The position numbers were made by a program, and so were the translations under genes. Below are positions 43,631-52,074 of a stretch of DNA of 64,000 bases, piece after piece. The notes under the pieces are model-generated. The model had not been told where the DNA came from and made no database searches. It was given only the letters and a program-made list of their open reading frames with translations. Every line of letters begins with the position of its first letter. Position 1 is the first letter of the stretch. This stretch comes from Agrobacterium leguminum (lineage in GTDB: Bacteria > Pseudomonadota > Alphaproteobacteria > Rhizobiales > Rhizobiaceae): contig NZ_JADQWB010000006.1 in assembly GCF_015704895.1 (NCBI RefSeq), positions 124,001 to 188,000 on the forward strand, read 5' to 3'.

Positions 43631-44857
43631 TCAGCCGGCCTTGGCGATCCGCAAAATCTGCGATTCACCGCCGCCGCGCTCTTCGGTCACGGCATAGATC
43701 GCGCCGTCCGGACCGACCTTCACGTCGCGAATGCGCGCTTCCAGCGGCAACCGGCTTTCGGTGGCAACCCTGTCGCCATCGATATGCAGGATGACGAGGC
43801 CCTGGCTTACCAGACCGCCGACGATGAAGGCGCCCTTCCATTCGGGAATCTGGTTGCCGTCATAATAGGCCATGCCAGAGGGGCCGATGACCGGGTCCCA
43901 ATAATAGACCGGCTGTTCCATGCCTTCTTTTGCGGTAACGCCTTCGCCAACCGACCTTCCGCTATATTCGACGCCATAGGTGATGACCGGCCAGCCGTAA
44001 TTCAGGCCGGCTTTCGGCATGTTCAGCTCATCGCCGCCGCGCGGGCCGTGTTCCACGGTCCAGAGCCTGCCTTCTCCGTCCAGCGCTGCCGCCTGCAGGT
44101 TGCGGTGGCCATAGCTCCAGATTTCGGGGAGGGCGTTCTGCTGGCTGGCGAAAGGATTGCCTTCAAAGGCCTTGCCCTGTGTATCGATGCGGAAGACCTT
44201 GCCAAGCCCGCTCGACAGGTCTTGCGCCTGCACGCGCGGTTTTGAATCCGAACGTTCTCCGACGGTGACATAAAGCTCGTTGTTCGGCCCGAAGACGAGG
44301 CGGGAGCCGAAATGTTTGTCGCCATCATAGGTCGGCATCTGGCGGAAAATCACCGAGACATTGTCCAGCTTTGCCGCGCCTCCCTCCTCGGTCAGTTTCG
44401 CCGAGGCTACCGACGTGCCGTTGCCGCCATCGCGCGGTTCGGAGAAGGAGAAGAAGATGGTGCGCGATGTTTCGAAATCGGGAGCCAGCGCGATGTCGAG
44501 AAGGCCGCCCTGTCCGTCGGATGCCACCTCAGGCACGCCCGCGATCGCCGGGCCGGCCTTGCCGTCTGCGACGATATGGATGGCGCCTTCCTTGGCTGCG
44601 ACGATCATGCGGCCATCGGGCAGAAACTCCATCGACCACAGATGCGGCAGGCCGTCCGCGATCACGGTTTTTTCGACGCTTGGCTGGGTGGCGGCCTGCG
44701 GCGCGCGGGTCTGGCCCTCAAAAGCCGGTTTCTGATCCGGCGCATTCGGCCGTTTCGTTTCGGCGGCCGGGGCCTGGGCCTGTGCAATGCCGGCAAGCGG
44801 CACGGCGAGCAACGCACACAGGATCGTCGAACTCAGAAATCGGTTGTTATGGAACAT
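43631..44857 (-). CDS. PQQ-dependent aldose sugar dehydrogenase-like protein
   Basis: 408 aa with a Sec signal (MFHNNRFLSSTILCALLAV...AQAQA). A Pro/Ala-rich linker precedes a six-bladed propeller of the glucose/sorbosone dehydrogenase family: LPDGRMIVAAKEGAIHIV, then PEVASDGQGGLLDIALAPDF (quoted in parts), YDGDKHFGSRLVFGPNNELY and VEHGPRGGDELN, the last being the PQQ-site Asp/His region. Periplasmic oxidation of aldoses feeding the respiratory chain is the family's role; the cofactor is inferred. Confidence 0.85.
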   Translation of the reverse strand: MFHNNRFLSSTILCALLAVPLAGIAQAQAPAAETKRPNAPDQKPAFEGQTRAPQAATQPSVEKTVIADGLPHLWSMEFLPDGRMIVAAKEGAIHIVADGKAGPAIAGVPEVASDGQGGLLDIALAPDFETSRTIFFSFSEPRDGGNGTSVASAKLTEEGGAAKLDNVSVIFRQMPTYDGDKHFGSRLVFGPNNELYVTVGERSDSKPRVQAQDLSSGLGKVFRIDTQGKAFEGNPFASQQNALPEIWSYGHRNLQAAALDGEGRLWTVEHGPRGGDELNMPKAGLNYGWPVITYGVEYSGRSVGEGVTAKEGMEQPVYYWDPVIGPSGMAYYDGNQIPEWKGAFIVGGLVSQGLVILHIDGDRVATESRLPLEARIRDVKVGPDGAIYAVTEERGGGESQILRIAKAG

Positions 44858-45042
44858 GGGACTCCCTTCCTTCGTTTACGTCAGGCAGAGAACCATTTGG
44901 GGAGGATTTCGTTTCCTGCGATAGTTTCAAGAAAACTTGATCACGCCGTGTGCAGGCTGCACGCTCTTTTCTCATCCATGCGAATTCATAAGGAACCGCC
45001 GGCCTGCGCTCACGTTTTCCCCTTTGTTACACGGAGGGCGCC

Positions 45043-45228
45043 ATGCAGATCATCGACAACAAGACCATAGACGGGAACAGAACCAAGCCGATCCTCAACG
45101 TTGCGGAATTCTGCAGGCGTTACCGGCTGGACAAGGCCGAGGAAACCCGGCTCAGAAAGCTGTTCGGCGAGTTCGCCTCGCGGCACGAGCTTTTGATGAA
45201 TGCGCAGCGCAAGCCGAGCTTCCGTTGA
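45043..45228 (+). CDS. Small protein of unknown function, 61 aa
   Basis: Highly charged, no signal or membrane span. MQIIDNKTIDGNRTKPILNV is an extended start, then two predicted helices (EFCRRYRLDKAEETRLRKLF and SRHELLMNAQRK). Strong ribosome site (GGAGGGCGCC, 7 bases before the ATG) and codon use like neighbours indicate a real gene. It stands alone, divergent from the sugar dehydrogenase and ending at the stop of RsmJ. I do not recognise a family. Confidence 0.65.
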   Translation: MQIIDNKTIDGNRTKPILNVAEFCRRYRLDKAEETRLRKLFGEFASRHELLMNAQRKPSFR

Positions 45229-45855
45229 TCATTCCTCCGGGTCGATAGATTTTCCGAATATCATGAAGACATCATAACGGGTGTTCTTGCCCATTATCTG
45301 ATGCGAAGGCTTGCGAATGCCCGGCATCGGCTCGGCGCGCAGGGGCCATTTCAGAACCACCCGCTTCGTCGCATTCTCCAGCGCAGCTTCCATCAGCTCC
45401 ACCTGGTCCGGGTCGGAGCCAACCAGTTCCCTCAGCACCCGCATCTCTTTTTTCACCAGCGCCGTGTTATGGCGCGGCGGATGCATGGGGTCGACGATCA
45501 CCACTTCCGGTGAAAGCTCTTTCAGCAACTGGCGTGAATCTCCGTGAAGCAGCGTCATGCGCGCCGCCGCCTCGGCATAGGCGCCGCCAGCCTCCAATGC
45601 GCGGCGAATGCCGTCTGCAAGATGGGCATGCATTCCCGGCGAGCGTTCGATCAGCGTTACTTCCGCTCCCAGTGAGGCCAGCAGAAAAGCGTCGCGCCCG
45701 AGGCCTGCGGTCGCATCCACGATTTTCGGCGTGCGGCCCTTCGTGAAACCCGCGGCTTTCGGCAGGGCCTGTCCGCGCCCCTCGCCGGAGCGGAAACGAT
45801 GTCCGACTGCACCGCCGACAAAATCTACTACGAAGCTTTCGTCTTTTTCTTTCAT
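45229..45855 (-). CDS. rsmJ: 16S rRNA (guanine-1516-N2)-methyltransferase RsmJ
   Basis: 208 aa. SAM-dependent Rossmann methyltransferase. Motif I DATAGLGRDAFLLASLG is RsmJ-specific, followed by LIERSPGMHAHL, the VVIVDPMHPPR catalytic loop, and a C-terminal YDVF strand. The first 30 residues are typical (VDFVGGAVGHRFRSGEG). It sits nine bases downstream of the pseudouridine synthase gene, so both may form an RNA-modification unit. Confidence 0.85.
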   Translation of the reverse strand: MKEKDESFVVDFVGGAVGHRFRSGEGRGQALPKAAGFTKGRTPKIVDATAGLGRDAFLLASLGAEVTLIERSPGMHAHLADGIRRALEAGGAYAEAAARMTLLHGDSRQLLKELSPEVVIVDPMHPPRHNTALVKKEMRVLRELVGSDPDQVELMEAALENATKRVVLKWPLRAEPMPGIRKPSHQIMGKNTRYDVFMIFGKSIDPEE

Positions 45856-45863
45856 CGCAGGCC

Positions 45864-46532
45864 TCAGAAGGGGCAGGGCACGGTATAGGTGACGTCGCGG
45901 CCATCCGGATGGCGGAACCCGACCTCCTGCGCATGCAGCATCAGACGCGGCGCGGCGGCAAGCGCTTCGCCCTCGGCATAAAATTCATCGCCGAGAATGG
46001 GGTGGCCAAGCGCCTTCATATGCACCCGCAATTGGTGGGTGCGGCCGGTAAGCGGGGTCAGCGCCAGCCGCGTTGCCGGAAGCGGCAATCGTTCCAGCAC
46101 CCTCCAAAGGCTCTGCGCCGGCTTGCCGTTCTCGTGGTCGACCCGGTGGCGGGGCTTGTTTTCGGGATCGATGGCGAGCGGCAGGTCCACTTCTCCCGCT
46201 TCTCCCGCAACCTCTCCCCAGACAATGGCGACATAGGATTTGCGTGTCTGGCGGTTTTCAAACTGCGACGCAATCGCCGCATGCGCCTCGCGGTTCAGGG
46301 ACATCAGCACGATGCCGGAGGTGTCCTTGTCCAGCCGGTTGATCATCAGCGCTTTTGGGAACTGTTTCTGCACCCGCGTCATCAGGCTGTCCGAAAGCGC
46401 CGGATCGCGCCCCGGCACCGATAAAAGCCCGCTTGGCTTGTCGAGCACCAGCAGATCGTCGTCGCGGTGCACGATGGTGAGCCAGGGGTCGAGTGGCGGA
46501 TGATAGACGGGGTTGGAAAGCTCGGATGACAT
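45864..46532 (-). CDS. RluA-family pseudouridine synthase
   Basis: 222 aa. Catalytic Asp lies in the motif HRLD-like MINRLDKDTSGIVLM (near residue 75), with the usual early LDKPSGLLSVPG and later TGRTHQLRVHMKALGHPILGDEFY, given here as RTHQLRVHMKALGHPILGDE. It is a short form without an S4 domain, like RluA, which modifies 23S rRNA U746 and tRNA U32. Followed by RsmJ. Confidence 0.88.
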   Translation of the reverse strand: MSSELSNPVYHPPLDPWLTIVHRDDDLLVLDKPSGLLSVPGRDPALSDSLMTRVQKQFPKALMINRLDKDTSGIVLMSLNREAHAAIASQFENRQTRKSYVAIVWGEVAGEAGEVDLPLAIDPENKPRHRVDHENGKPAQSLWRVLERLPLPATRLALTPLTGRTHQLRVHMKALGHPILGDEFYAEGEALAAAPRLMLHAQEVGFRHPDGRDVTYTVPCPF

Positions 46533-46570
46533 GTCGCTTCCTTAGCACGAATTGCGCATTCGGACAGGCG

Positions 46571-46676
46571 CTAGAGCATTTCCAGGAAAAGTGGACCCCG
46601 GTTTTCCGTCCGGAAATGCGCCAAAACAAAGAGTTAGAGTGCTTTCGCGATTCGAAGAAAAGCGAAAAAACTCTAG
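46571..46676. repeat. Rhizobial intergenic repeat (RIME-like)
   Basis: CTAGAGCATTTCC... to ...CTCTAG, about 106 bases, with inner pairs such as GGTTTTCC and GGAAATGC, and GTTAGAG near the middle. This segment matches the pattern of a repeat found many times in rhizobial and Brucella genomes (arms like GAGCATTTCC and a central AACAAAGAGTTAGAGC). Its right end overlaps the stop codon of the yigZ gene. Confidence 0.8.
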
Positions 46677-47260
46677 TCGGGAATATGCAAATTGACGCGT
46701 CCGCTGGTCAGGTCGCTTAAAAGCCGGGTGAGCCGTTCGGCTTCCTCCGCCGGAACCGAAAGCAGCATATCCGCGCCGGTGCCGGTGAAATCTTCCCTTT
46801 CCAGACGCAGATTCGGTGTGGCGGAAAGACGCGATTTCACCAGCGCCAGATCGGAAAAGGGGCAACTCAGCGTCGCGCTGACATAGGCGATGACCGGCGA
46901 GGTTTCTCCAAGCCGGAGACACGCTGCCGCCGTGCCGCCATAGGCGCGCATCAGCCCGCCGCTGCCGAGCAGGATGCCGCCGAACCAGCGGATGACGAGA
47001 ACGGCGACATTGTCCAGCGCCTGGCCGTCGATAGCCTGAAGGATCGGTTTCCCGGCCGTGCCCGAAGGCTCGCCGTCATCGCTGAAACGATAGGTCTGGC
47101 CGCTTCGCCATGCCCAGCAATTATGGTTCGCATCCGGATCGGAATGCGCCGCTAGAAAGTTTTTCGCATCCTCTTCGCCCGTCACAGGCGCGGCAAAGGC
47201 GATGAAGCGGCTTTTCTTGATATCCTGCGAAAAGGTGACGGGGCGGTCGAGCGTGAACAT
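46673..47260 (-). CDS. yigZ: YigZ/IMPACT-family protein
   Basis: 195 aa from the ATG at 47260; a longer in-frame start at 47347 overlaps the flavoprotein gene. The UPF0029 domain is clear: SRFIAFAAPVTGEEDAKNFL, then DDGEPSGTAGKPILQAI and VIRWFGGILLGSGGLMRAYG. The C-terminal DUF1949-like part follows. Related to IMPACT, which affects translation control in eukaryotes; the bacterial role is unclear. Its TAG stop (46673-46675) lies inside the edge of a dispersed repeat. Confidence 0.85.
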   Translation of the reverse strand: MFTLDRPVTFSQDIKKSRFIAFAAPVTGEEDAKNFLAAHSDPDANHNCWAWRSGQTYRFSDDGEPSGTAGKPILQAIDGQALDNVAVLVIRWFGGILLGSGGLMRAYGGTAAACLRLGETSPVIAYVSATLSCPFSDLALVKSRLSATPNLRLEREDFTGTGADMLLSVPAEEAERLTRLLSDLTSGRVNLHIPD

Positions 47261-47313
47261 GGGCGTTTCAATATCGCATATATTCGCATGCGGAAATCGG
47301 TATAAGGCTCGGA

Positions 47314-48558
47314 ATGGCGAAGATGGCGATGGAGAGGGTTTTGGCAAAGGCGAGGCAGGTCGCGATTATCGGCGGCGGACCGGCGGGGCTGATGGCGGCC
47401 GAGATGCTTTCGGCCGCAGGCCATGCCGTGACGGTGTTCGAGGCGATGCCGACCGTGGCGCGTAAATTGCTGATGGCCGGAAAATCCGGCCTCAACATCA
47501 CCCATGCCGAAGATTACGACAGCTTCCGTCACCGGTTCGGCGATGCGGAACCGAGGCTGCGCGCCGCTCTCGATGATTTCACGCCGGATATGCTGCGCGA
47601 CTGGGCGCAGGGGCTGGGGCAGGAAACTTTCGTCGGCAGTTCGGGCCGGGTGTTTCCCACCGTCATGAAGGCCTCGCCGTTGCTGCGGGCATGGCTTGCC
47701 CGGCTGGAGGTGCAGGGGGTGACCATCAGGACACGGCATCGCTGGATGGGTTTTTCCGGTGAGCACCTGCTTTTCGCGACACCGGAGGGCGAGGTCGCCA
47801 TCAAGGCCGATGCCGTTCTTCTGGCGCTCGGTGGCGCGAGCTGGCCGCGTCTCGGCTCCGATGCCGCATGGGTTCCGGCGCTGGCGGAGAAAGGCGTGGC
47901 GTTTTTCCCGTTCCGCCCCGCCAATTGCGGTTTCGACGTCGACTGGAGCGATATCTTCCGCGCGCGTTTTGCCGGTGAAGCGGTGAAATCCACCATCACC
48001 ATTTCGCCGGCCGGAGCTTTTCAGGGCGAATTCGTCATCACGAAGCATGGTATTGAAGGCAGCGTGATCTATGCCCATTCCGCCGCGCTGCGCGACCGGC
48101 TGGAAGAGGCGGGCAAAGTGTCGCTCGCAATCGATCTTGCGCCGGGACGTACGGTGGAACGCCTCAGCCGCGATCTGGCGAAACTCGGACGGAAGGAGAG
48201 TTTTGCAAACCGCATGCGCAAGGCGGCCGGCTTATCGGCTGTGAAGGTCGGGCTTCTGCGGGAAATCTTTCCCGACATCGCGGCCATGCCGGATGAGTTC
48301 GTCGCCGCGAGAATAAAACATGCGGAGATACCGCTTTTGCGGACGAGACCGATTGCCGAGGCGATTTCATCTGCCGGTGGCGTCGCGTGGAGCGGTCTCG
48401 ATGAGAACTACATGCTGGAAAAGCTCCCCGGCATATTTGCTGCCGGGGAAATGCTGGATTGGGAAGCGCCGACCGGCGGCTATCTCTTGACCGCCTGTTT
48501 CGCCACAGGCAGGGCCGCCGCAAAGGGCATGGCCGCGTGGCTTGAAGGCTCAGCCTGA
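47314..48558 (+). CDS. Flavoprotein of the HI0933/YhiN family (TIGR03862 type)
   Basis: 414 aa. FAD dinucleotide motif QVAIIGGGPAGLMAAEML near the N-terminus, GKSGLNITH near residue 55 (family-specific), and a C-terminal GGYLLTACFATGRAAAKG with the second FAD contact. Role is unknown; related proteins are called aminoacetone oxidases on weak grounds. Divergent from yigZ with 53 bases between. Confidence 0.85.
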   Translation: MAKMAMERVLAKARQVAIIGGGPAGLMAAEMLSAAGHAVTVFEAMPTVARKLLMAGKSGLNITHAEDYDSFRHRFGDAEPRLRAALDDFTPDMLRDWAQGLGQETFVGSSGRVFPTVMKASPLLRAWLARLEVQGVTIRTRHRWMGFSGEHLLFATPEGEVAIKADAVLLALGGASWPRLGSDAAWVPALAEKGVAFFPFRPANCGFDVDWSDIFRARFAGEAVKSTITISPAGAFQGEFVITKHGIEGSVIYAHSAALRDRLEEAGKVSLAIDLAPGRTVERLSRDLAKLGRKESFANRMRKAAGLSAVKVGLLREIFPDIAAMPDEFVAARIKHAEIPLLRTRPIAEAISSAGGVAWSGLDENYMLEKLPGIFAAGEMLDWEAPTGGYLLTACFATGRAAAKGMAAWLEGSA

Positions 48559-49611
48559 CAAGCGTTCAGCCGTGCCTGCTTCCTCACCATGTGCGGTCCT
48601 GACGAGGCAGCGCATGATGGCATCGGTGGTGACGGCGCCAAGCGGTTTGCCATTTTCCCCGACGACTGTGGCGCTGCTGACATTTTCCCGGACGAGCGCA
48701 CGCAGGCCCTCTTCGACCGTCATATCCGCATCGAGCTGAAGCCGTGACTGGCCGGATAATTCCGGCTGGACGATGGCGCCGAGGCGAATGACCCTGCCGC
48801 GATTGACCTCCTCCACGAAGGCCTCGATATAGCTGTCGGCCGGCGACATGACGATTTCGGCCGCCGTGCCCTGCTGGATGATTTCGCCGTCGCGCAGAAT
48901 GGCGATCTTGTCGCCCAGCCGCAGCGCTTCATCGAGATCGTGGGTGATGAAGACCACGGTTTTTTTCAGTTCTTTCTGCAGTTCCAGCAGCACCGTCTGC
49001 ATATCGACGCGAATGAGCGGATCGAGCGCCGAATAGGCTTCGTCCATCAAAAGGATTTCGGCATTGTTGGTCAGCGCCCGCGCCAGACCCACACGCTGCT
49101 GCATGCCGCCCGAAAGCTGGTTCGGATAATGGCTGGAGAAGCCTTCCAGCCCCACGCGTCTGATCCAGACTTCCGCCCTTTCCTCCCGCTCGCGCTTGTC
49201 GACGCCCTGCACCTCGAGACCGTAGACGACATTCTGCAGCACGTTGCGGTGTGGCAAGAGGCCGAATTTCTGGAACACCATCGCCGTCTTGTGGCGGCGA
49301 AACTCCAGCAGATCCGCTTCGTTGAGGCGGCACACGTCCGTGCCGCCATAGAGGATTTCGCCGGCGGTCGGGTCGATCAGCCGGTTGACGTGGCGGATCA
49401 GTGTCGATTTGCCGGAACCGGAAAGGCCCATGATGACGGTGATCTGCCCGCCCGGCATGGTGATGTTGATATCGCGCAGGCCGAGCACATGACCATGTTT
49501 GGCGTTGAGATCCGCCTTGGACATGCCGGCCTTGACGGGTTCGACATAGTCGGCCGCCCTGGGGCCGAAAATCTTGTAGAGGCTGCGAATTTCGATCGAT
49601 TGACTAGCCAT
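48550..49611 (-). CDS. Quaternary-amine ABC transporter ATPase, ProV-like
   Basis: 353 aa from the ATG at 49611. Walker A MGLSGSGKST, signature LSGGMQQRV and Walker B ILLMDEAYSALDP are all present. The N-terminal VKAGMSKADLNAKHG is typical of ProV/OpuAA proteins. The C-terminal part (TVEEGLRALVRENVSSATVV) is one CBS-type repeat, used for ionic or nucleotide control in this group. It overlaps the permease gene by eight bases. The substrate class (glycine betaine, choline or proline betaine) is inferred. Confidence 0.9.
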   Translation of the reverse strand: MASQSIEIRSLYKIFGPRAADYVEPVKAGMSKADLNAKHGHVLGLRDINITMPGGQITVIMGLSGSGKSTLIRHVNRLIDPTAGEILYGGTDVCRLNEADLLEFRRHKTAMVFQKFGLLPHRNVLQNVVYGLEVQGVDKREREERAEVWIRRVGLEGFSSHYPNQLSGGMQQRVGLARALTNNAEILLMDEAYSALDPLIRVDMQTVLLELQKELKKTVVFITHDLDEALRLGDKIAILRDGEIIQQGTAAEIVMSPADSYIEAFVEEVNRGRVIRLGAIVQPELSGQSRLQLDADMTVEEGLRALVRENVSSATVVGENGKPLGAVTTDAIMRCLVRTAHGEEAGTAERLSG

Positions 49612-50491
49612 GCGCCACTTCCCGGTGTTTTTGCAGGCGAAGGCCATAGGCCTGGCTGATGCGGTCGAAGATGATGGCGATGCCGACGATGGCAAGCCCG
49701 TTGAACACGCCGAGCGTGAAATACTGGTTGGCGATGGCCTTCAGCACCGGCTGACCGAGGCCCTGCACGCCGATCATGGAGGCGATGACGACCATGGCGA
49801 GCGCCATCATGATGGTCTGGTTGATGCCGGCCATGATGGTGGGCAGTGCGAGCGGCAGCTGCACCTTGAAAAGCTTCTGGCGCTTCGAAGAGCCGAAGGC
49901 GTCGGCAGCCTCCAGCACGTCGCGGTCGACCATGCGGATGCCGAGGTTGGTAAGCCGTATCATCGGCGGAATGGCGTAGATGACGACGGCGATGACGCCG
50001 GGCACGCGGCCGATGCCGAGCAGCATGACGACGGGAATGAGATAGACGAAACTCGGCATCGTCTGCATCACGTCGAGAACGGGATTGACCACGCTCTGCA
50101 GGCGGTTGGAGCGCGCCATGGCGATGCCGATGGGCAGGCCGACGACGATGGACAGCACGGCGCAGACGAAGATCATCGAGACCGTCTTCATCGTGTCTTC
50201 CCACATGCCGAACCAGCCGATGGCGAAGAGAATGCCGCAACAGAGCGAAACAATGGTGGCGCTGCGGCTGCCGAACCAGGCAAGCGCGCCGACAATAAGA
50301 ATAACGACCGGCCAGGGTGCGCCGATCAAAAGCCTTTCCGCCCAGATGAGGAAGCTCTGAAGGGGAGTAAACAACCCCTCGATTGCGCCGCCATAGGTTC
50401 GGGTGAAAGCCCGGAACCCCTCGTCGATGACTTTTTTTAGCGCGCGCAGAGCATCGTCATTCATGGTCGGAAATTTGAAAAGCCATTCCAT
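49604..50491 (-). CDS. Quaternary-amine ABC transporter permease, ProW-like
   Basis: 295 aa from the ATG at 50491 (GGAG upstream). Five or six spans and the conserved ProW loop (VDRDVLEAADAFGSSKRQ, followed by LPLALPTIMAGINQTI). The first 90 residues give an N-terminal tail and spans like those of HisW/ProW. Partner of the ATPase and the binding protein, forming an osmoprotectant or compatible-solute importer. Confidence 0.9.
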   Translation of the reverse strand: MEWLFKFPTMNDDALRALKKVIDEGFRAFTRTYGGAIEGLFTPLQSFLIWAERLLIGAPWPVVILIVGALAWFGSRSATIVSLCCGILFAIGWFGMWEDTMKTVSMIFVCAVLSIVVGLPIGIAMARSNRLQSVVNPVLDVMQTMPSFVYLIPVVMLLGIGRVPGVIAVVIYAIPPMIRLTNLGIRMVDRDVLEAADAFGSSKRQKLFKVQLPLALPTIMAGINQTIMMALAMVVIASMIGVQGLGQPVLKAIANQYFTLGVFNGLAIVGIAIIFDRISQAYGLRLQKHREVAHG

Positions 50492-50711
50492 ATCCTGTTC
50501 TCCATGACGAACCGGAGGCGGGGATCGATATCCTCCGCGCTCCGGGAGTAAAATCGTCAGAGCGCCGCGCATCCGTCAGGACGCAGGGCGGAACGCTCTG
50601 TTGAACCGGCGCATCGTCACCGGAAAGCCGGGAGGCATTCCAGGGCCGATGCGGGCGCGGCGTCGCCGCTGGCGGACGCCGTTTGCCGGGCAGATATGCA
50701 GGGGCCGGCTT

Positions 50712-51710
50712 TTAAAGGGCGGCCTTTACCTTTTCCGCGACGTCAGGAGATACCCAGCCCGTCCACAGCGCCTCGTTTTCCTTCAGGAAGTGCTTGGCGC
50801 CGTCTTCGCCGGTCGCCTGGTTGTCCGTCATCCAGGCAATCAGCTTGTTGACGGTGTCGTTGGTCCAGGCGCGCTTGTTCAGATAGTCCATGGCCGGGCC
50901 GGCACGATCGGCAAAGGTCTTGCTCACCAGCGTCTGCACGTCATCCACCTGCCATGCGTTCGGCTTCGGGTCCGCGCAGTCGGCGACGGATGTGCAGCGC
51001 TTCCATTCAGCCGCATCGTAGTCGGCGCCGAAGCCGAGCTTCACCATCTCATATTTGCCGAGCAGCGAGGTGGGCGCCCAGTAATAACCGACCCAAGGCT
51101 GCTTGGCTTCGTAAGCCTTGGCGATGGAGCCGTCGAGACCTGCCGCGGAGCCGGTGTCGACGAGGGTGAAGCCGGCCTTTTCACCGCCGAAAGCCTTGAA
51201 AAGCTGCGCAGTGACGACAGTGCCGCCCCAGCCCTGCGGGCCGTTGAACACGGCGCCCTTCGACTTGTCTTCGGGCGAGGGGAAGAGTTCGGGATGTTTG
51301 AAGAGGTCCGGAATGGTCTTGAGATCGGGATTGGCGTCGGCGACATATTTCGGAATCCACCAGCCCTGGACCGCGCCGTCAGAGAGGATCTTGGCGGCCG
51401 CAACGACCTTGCCGCCTTCCAGCCCCTGCTTGACGATTTCCGGCTGCAGGCTGACCCATGCCTCAGGCGCGATATCCGGCTGGCCTTTTTCGGCCATGGA
51501 GGTCAAAGTCGGCACGGTGTCGCCGGTGACGATTTCAGCGGAGCATCCGTAGCCCTTTTCGAGAATGAGCTTGTCCAGATTGGCGGCGACTTCGGCGGAT
51601 TGCCAGTTCATGCTGGCGATCGTCACGTTTCCACAGTCGGCGGCATAGGCCGCGCCGCCTGAAAAGGCGAAGCCGGCGGAAAGAATTGTGGCACCCAAAA
51701 GTATTTTCAT
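50712..51710 (-). CDS. Quaternary-amine periplasmic binding protein, ProX/OpuAC type
   Basis: 332 aa from the ATG at 51710, which begins a Sec signal (MKILLGATILSAGFAFSGGAAYA). The same frame is open for another 174 codons upstream, but that part is not signal-like. The body is the OpuAC fold (VTIASMNWQSAEVAANLDKL, then QPDIAPEAWVSLQPEIV) with Trp-rich cleft residues such as NGPQGWGG, YYWAPTSL and WTGWVSPD, typical of quaternary ammonium binding. Not closely like ChoX; glycine or proline betaine is as likely. Confidence 0.85.
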   Translation of the reverse strand: MKILLGATILSAGFAFSGGAAYAADCGNVTIASMNWQSAEVAANLDKLILEKGYGCSAEIVTGDTVPTLTSMAEKGQPDIAPEAWVSLQPEIVKQGLEGGKVVAAAKILSDGAVQGWWIPKYVADANPDLKTIPDLFKHPELFPSPEDKSKGAVFNGPQGWGGTVVTAQLFKAFGGEKAGFTLVDTGSAAGLDGSIAKAYEAKQPWVGYYWAPTSLLGKYEMVKLGFGADYDAAEWKRCTSVADCADPKPNAWQVDDVQTLVSKTFADRAGPAMDYLNKRAWTNDTVNKLIAWMTDNQATGEDGAKHFLKENEALWTGWVSPDVAEKVKAAL

Positions 51711-51882
51711 TGTTGTTCCCTCTGGTCGCGGTGTGGCGAAGACCCGGGCGCTGACGGCACCGCGACCGCCAGCACCCTTATTGAGGCTTAATAATTCCTT
51801 TGTCGCCATCCCGTTTGCGGCAATTTCTGGCGTATTGAGGATGCCAATTGTCAAACGAAGGCGGGGTCGTAGGGATATATTA

Positions 51883-51894
51883 GAGAAATTTCTC
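51883..51894. promoter_or_regulatory. Perfect palindrome GAGAAATTTCTC upstream of the binding-protein gene
   Basis: Twelve-base perfect dyad about 175 bases upstream of the binding protein start, next to TAATATATC, a possible -10 on the minus strand. The 364-base gap (51711-52074) shows no gene. Role uncertain. Confidence 0.3.
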
Positions 51895-52074
51895 GCGCGA
51901 AGGTCCTGAAATGTCTGATGGTTTAGCATTCGCCTTGCGACATTTACGCTGCGATGGAACTTTTTCAATTTTCTGAAAAGCTTGGGAACAATAAGCGGAA
52001 GTTTCTGTTTTCTTGGACTTTTATCCTGTTCTGTATTACGGGAGATTTTCTCTCGGTTTTTGTGGTGATGTTGA

